Shown here piece after piece: positions 59,995 to 64,000 of a DNA stretch of 64,000 bases. Both the position numbers and the translations under genes were made by a program. Under the pieces are notes generated by a model. That model made no database searches, had not been told where the DNA came from, and worked only from the letters and a program-made list of their open reading frames with translations. The stretch is taken from assembly GCA_001051155.2 (NCBI GenBank), contig JYIP02000009.1, positions 1,116,001 through 1,180,000 on the forward strand, written 5' to 3'. Numbering within the stretch: the first letter of the stretch is position 1; each line of letters begins with the position of its first letter. Origin of the DNA: Chrysoporthe austroafricana (taxonomy: Eukaryota; Ascomycota; Sordariomycetes; Diaporthales; Cryphonectriaceae).

Positions 59995-61643
59995 ATGTCA
60001 TCGACTTCGACACCGCCCCCTACGACAGAGGCTGGCACCGAGGAGCATCATAGCGACAGCTCCAAGCTGCGCATCTTCGTCGGCATCCTCAAGAAGTCTG
60101 TACCCGCCTCCCGCGCCCCTTGCCCCTCTCCTCTGGCCGCCGCCGCCGCCGCCCGCCGCGCTGCTGTGCTGACTTCTCCCCTCCCCCTGCTGCCAGGTTC
60201 ATTGGTGTGGCCGATCTCGCTTCCGTCCGCTTCTCCCTGCCCTCCCAGCTGCTCGAGCCGACCCCCAACCTCGAATACTGGAACTACCTCGACGCCCCCA
60301 ATGCCTTTGTCGCCATCGGCACCTCCGACGAGCCCCTCGACCGCATGCTCGAGGTCCTGCGCTTCTGGTTCACAAAGGACCTGAAATACGCAAAGGGGAA
60401 GCCGTGCAAGCCCTACAACTCTTGCCTGGGCGAGTTCTTTAGGGTACGACATCCCCGATGACGCCGCAGGGGTAGCTTTGAGCAGGGCGCTGACGTGTGT
60501 ACCTCCTCTGCAGTGCAACTGGGACACCGAGGACAGTGCGCCGAGGATCAGCACCAGAGACCTGGCTGCCGGCGGTAGTGGCCCCGGGAGCGGTGCCTCC
60601 AGCGTCAAGTCCGGCAGGAATGCCATACCTGCCGGGCTTGGGTCCGGCGACTCGCGGGCCGCGTCCACCGTCTCCGTCCCGCAGACCGCCAGGAACCCGA
60701 CCTCGTCCGCCGTGCGCGTGTCCTACCTGACCGAGCAGACCTCCCACCACCCGCCCGTCAGCGCCTTCTGGGTCGACTGTCCCGACAAGGGCCTCTACGC
60801 CCGGGGCTTCGACCAGATCAGCGCCAAGTTCACCGGCACCTCCATCAAGGTTAGCCCCGGGGAGCACAACCTGGGCATCTTCATTACGCTCGGGAAGAGG
60901 AACAACGAGACATACCAGCTGAAGCACCCCGCGGCGCACCTGGGCGGCATCTTCCGCGGCGCCCTCAGCGTGAGCGTGGGCGACATGGCCTACATCACCT
61001 GCCCTCGGACGAAGCTGAAGGCCATTCTGAACTACTACGACGAGGGGTGGCTGCGGGGCTCGACCAACAAGATGGAGGGCATCGTCTTCAGATACGACCC
61101 CGACAACGACGACAAGACCAAGATCAAGGACGTTCCGGAGGAGGATATCCTGGTCAGGCTGAGCGGCGCATGGAAGGACAAGATACAGTTTACGATGGGC
61201 CCGAAGCCATTCGTGAGTTCCCGCGCGCTGTCGCCCGCACCCCGCCCGCGACGTGACTCTCGCTAACAGCAGCACGGCAGGACTCCCACCCACCAGAGAA
61301 GCGCACCACGATCATCGACATCGGCCCCCTCACTGTTGCCCCCAAGTCTATCCCGCCTATGGAGCAGCAGCTGCCGCACGAGTCGCTGAAGCTGTGGAGC
61401 GGCGTCACTGATGCCATCATGGCTAAGCAGTTTTCCAAGGCCACTACCATTAAGCAGGACCTCGAGGAGGCCCAGCGGGAAAAGGCCAGGGAGAGGGAGA
61501 GCACCGGGACGGTCTTCCAGCCCGCCTTCTTCGAACAGGTCACCGGCAATGGCGGGAAGCCAGACCTGACGGAAAAGGGCCGGGAGGTGCTGCGACGGGC
61601 GCAGAAAGAGGACTGGAGTATGGAGGGGATCATCACCCCCTGA
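59995..61643 (+). CDS. Oxysterol-binding protein, KES1/OSH4-like lipid transfer protein, four exons
   Basis: Predicted 469 aa. Exons are 59,995-60,095, 60,197-60,443, 60,514-61,212 and 61,281-61,643. The family fingerprint EQTSHHPP lies at about residues 190-197, followed by VSAFWVDCPDKGLYARGF. Other family segments are LPSQLLEPTPNLEYWNYLD near the start and KLWSGVTDAI, EEAQREKARERESTG and WxPxFF-like VFQPAFFEQV near the end. There is no PH or ankyrin region, as in the short OSH4/KES1 class, which exchanges sterol and PI4P between membranes. A Gly/Ser-rich insertion of about 50 residues (about 125-175) precedes the fingerprint. Intron 1 (101 nt, phase 2) has the donor GTCTGT; introns 2 and 3 are phase 0, and intron 3 has a CTAAC branch 13 nt before its AG. 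Yeast KES1 is 434 aa, so the length is typical apart from the insertion. Confidence 0.92.
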
Positions 61644-62834
61644 GGAGGATGCGTGCGTTGACCGGTCTCCAGGCAGTGTCTCTGGCCAAGACACACGTAC
61701 TCCTCCCACCCTTCTGTTTTTCTTTGGTTATTCCTCATTTCATGAGAGGCGAGCGTTTTCCCCGGTAGTGCACCGGCTCACTCTTTTAGAATTTGCATAG
61801 CTCTGGCTTGGGGGTGGGCATTTCCTCATTTTCACATACAGCAGCAATCAATTTCCGTCGGTGGGGCTCAACCTGCTGGGCATGCAGGTTTGGAATATAC
61901 ATACATACATACATTTGCAGGCAGGTACACACGCGCCAGCATGCGCGCACGTGCACGCAGGCACATGCAGGCGCACACATACCACTGAGATGGGCGTTCT
62001 GGCTAGAGGTTAGGCTAAATCGTATCACCACAAACGAGTGCTTACATATTCCAACATTCTGAAAACTGGGCGTATATCGGTGAGGATGGTGGCCCGGCGG
62101 TTCCCTCGACTCGATGCGTCCGACATAATTGCAACAACCAACTTGTTGCGGATTTGCTTGGAGGTGGTATCGGGAGAGCGCTCACTATATGTGGCAACGG
62201 GCACGTGTCTATTTGTCAAAAAAGGGAGGTTATGGATTTGGGATTGGCGCCTCAATCTCATCAATTTGGTCAGGGGAAAGAAACGGCCAACTTTCCCACG
62301 CACATCAACACGGCCGTGCCTTGAGTAGAGTAGCAAATGTGACGAGGCGAGTCCGAGGCAGTAGGACGGTGCGGCATGAGGAGGCTCCCCGGCGAGTTCA
62401 CGGCCACCACTTGTCTTTTTACAAGGAAAAGCTGGCTCGACAGCAGGATGAGGAAGGGCATAAGAGGGAGGGAGGGAGGGGTCACCAGTGTATATAGCCT
62501 CCCCTCCGCCCTTCTTCTTCCCTGCCCAGATAACCTTCACACACTAGAATTTAGATAGAAATCATGACATGGTTTATATATCATAGACTGAACCCGAAGG
62601 GTGCATACTTTTGTAGCTATCTACCCGATAGTCTATGCCCGTTGCTTTTCCAGGACCCCGGCTCTACCTGCAGAGTACCACTTTCTAATGCCATTTGGTA
62701 CACATGCCCAATGCCTGTCCAAGAAACACCCGAAAACAGTTTTGAGGACCCGTGTCCTTCACCCGTTGCTCTAGTTGCGCATATGCCCCGCAATAGGGCG
62801 TTATGGAAATGGGGTTCCCAGAGGAGAGTAGGAT
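61644..62834. other. Intergenic between convergent OSBP and eIF2A genes
   Basis: 1.2 kb expected to contain both 3' ends. It includes a CATA microsatellite (about 61,898-61,914) and a GGGA run near 62,468-62,481. ORFs here (for example 62,025-62,540 minus) overlap on several frames and show no domain. No gene is supported. Confidence 0.6.
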
Positions 62835-63982
62835 CTACTGTCCCTTTTGCATCTCTGCTTCCAGCCTGTCAATGTCCTTGAGCACACCATCTTTGCTCGC
62901 AATCTTGTTGAGCTGGGTCACCTCAAGACTCTTGGCCCCCTCCTGCTTCAAGCGGAACTCGAGATCCTCAATGGCACGGAGCTTCTTTTGGAGTGACCTC
63001 ATCTTCTTAGCGTTGGCACTTTGCGCTGGATTGACTGCCGACGTCTCTCCTCCCTGTGCCGGGGCTTCTTGGACTGCCTCCTGAGGTGCTGGCTGTCCGG
63101 ACGGCGTTTGGTCTCGACTGTTGTGAGCAGCCGAGCGGCCACCACGTTGACCCTGGTTGGGCTTGCGGGAATGGCTCCTCGAGTGGTTGTTCTGCTGAGC
63201 ACCACGACGATCGCGGTTCCCGTCCTCGCCACCAGATCCGCTTCCGTATCCCTGGGGCGGGGGAGCCAGGCCGCCCTCGTTGTTACTTGGTGTCTGGCCC
63301 TCAGCTTCCTTTGCCTTCTTGTTCCCTCGCTTCTTCTTGTTCTTCAGCGCCGTCTTGGACAGGGTTTCATCGCCGGCGGGCTCAGCACCGGGAACTGATG
63401 CACGAGAAGCATTTTCAGAAAGCTCGGCCCCAGGAACTTGGCGGCGCGGCCGACCGAATCCATTCAGGGTGGGGGCAGGGCCACCATTGCTCATGATGTG
63501 AGCGGCACCGCCCTCGTCCTCACGCTTGAAGTGGAGCGGTGTCACGCTCCCTCGAGCACCAGGCGGTCGGTATGCCCCGACGGGCTTGGAGGGAGTCTTG
63601 ACGGTGCTGAGGTATGTCTTTGCGGACTCATGTGGTTCAGGCTCGGCCAGCGGGTCGACATTCTTTGGCAGCTGGCTAGCCGGCACTGGGCGCCAAGCGA
63701 TGTTGTACAATTCGTCCATATCCTGGTTGTACATGATGCGCCCGCCTACATGCCAGAGCTTGACGCCATTGTCGACGCGGAGCCGGGGCGACGTTGTCGC
63801 TGTCATGATGTACGTGCTATCGGGACTCCACTGGCACACGCTCGGGTTCCCGCTCTCGATGGTGCAGACCTTGCGGTAGTCTTTCGAGAGGTCGTACACG
63901 TCGATCTGGCCGGCCAAGTTTCCAAAGCCGGCGACCAGTACGAAACGCCCAGTTGGCGAGAAGGTGATGGTGTTGCGGGGAC
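62835..63982 (-). CDS. eIF2A: Eukaryotic translation initiation factor 2A, C-terminal part (gene runs off the window)
   Basis: The last 382 residues of the protein, read from a 3' splice site (TTCCTCTAG|GTCCCC) at 63,983 to the stop at 62,835. The start lies beyond 64,000; the TTG near 63,917 is not a start. The first 110 residues complete the beta-propeller (NTITFSPTGRFVLVAGFGNL, IDVYDL, CQWSPDSTYIMTATTSPRLR, VDNGVKLWHVGG, YNIAWRPVP), as in eIF2A family proteins. A low-complexity linker follows, with a KNKKKRGNKK basic patch and RG/Ser-rich stretches, then a C-terminal charged helix (KKMRSLQKKLRAIEDLEFRL) found in eIF2A. The protein is cytosolic and binds ribosomes and initiator tRNA in some non-canonical initiation. 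The identity is strong; the yeast protein is 642 aa, so roughly 60 percent of a typical length is visible. Confidence 0.92.
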
Positions 63983-64000
63983 CTAGAGGAAAGGACCGTT
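63983..64000 (-). other. Partial intron of the eIF2A gene
   Basis: The last 18 bases, read on the minus strand, are the 3' end of an intron ending CTCTAG. The donor is outside the window. Confidence 0.7.

Noticed and set aside
60439..61293. Minus-strand ORF of 284 codons
   Set aside because: Antisense shadow of OSBP exon 3; the plus strand carries EQTSHHPP.

Overview
This window is nuclear DNA of a filamentous ascomycete (Pezizomycotina-type). The evidence is short 50-100 nt introns with GT-AG ends and CTAAC-like branch sites, a CP2/grainyhead regulator of the fungal type, and a 30-kb AT-rich block carrying heavy C-to-T decay of repeats (RIP). It falls into two compartments with a sharp change near 30.0 kb.

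Positions 1 to about 29,990 are a RIP-degraded nest of LTR retrotransposons with no intact gene. Four copies of one Ty3/gypsy family can be delimited from the inverted LTR ends (TGTTATAA...TTATAACA, decayed to TATTATAA or TTATAATA). Copy 1 (minus, 1-4,720) ends in its 5' LTR and abuts the interior of copy 2 (minus, 4,721-9,497). Copy 2 abuts the interior of copy 3 (minus, 9,498-12,110), and copy 3 abuts the interior of copy 4 (plus, from 12,111). This is the pattern expected if each element inserted into the next. Copy 4 is itself split by a 10,656-bp chromodomain-type Ty3/gypsy element (minus, 14,087-24,742) with two 207-bp LTRs and an AATTC target duplication. Copy 4 resumes in the same reading frame at 24,743 and ends with its 3' LTR at 27,869-28,346. 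Copy 4 appears to interrupt an unidentified minus-strand coiled-coil ORF (28,347 to about 29,860).

Positions 30 to 64 kb are GC-rich with four host genes and wide spacers. A secreted, GPI-anchored, Ser/Thr-rich giant cell-surface protein (+, 33,864-41,160, 25 exons in my model, about 1,942 aa) has 20 consecutive phase-2 introns. Next come a CP2/grainyhead transcription factor related to Neurospora csp-2 (-, 45,858-49,151, three exons including a 14-nt first exon), an oxysterol-binding protein of the KES1/OSH4 type (+, 59,995-61,643, four exons), and the C-terminal part of translation factor eIF2A (-, 62,835-63,982, cut by the window edge). The spacers 30.4-33.8, 41.2-45.8 and 49.2-60.0 kb hold many overlapping GC-rich ORFs that look like noise.

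The genes do not form a pathway. The strongest candidates for something new are the surface protein's symmetric-exon array, which would allow exon skipping without frameshift; the unknown third ORF in the env position of the nested element; and the trinucleotide bias of the RIP. All splice models, domain names and repeat boundaries were read by eye; no search was run.
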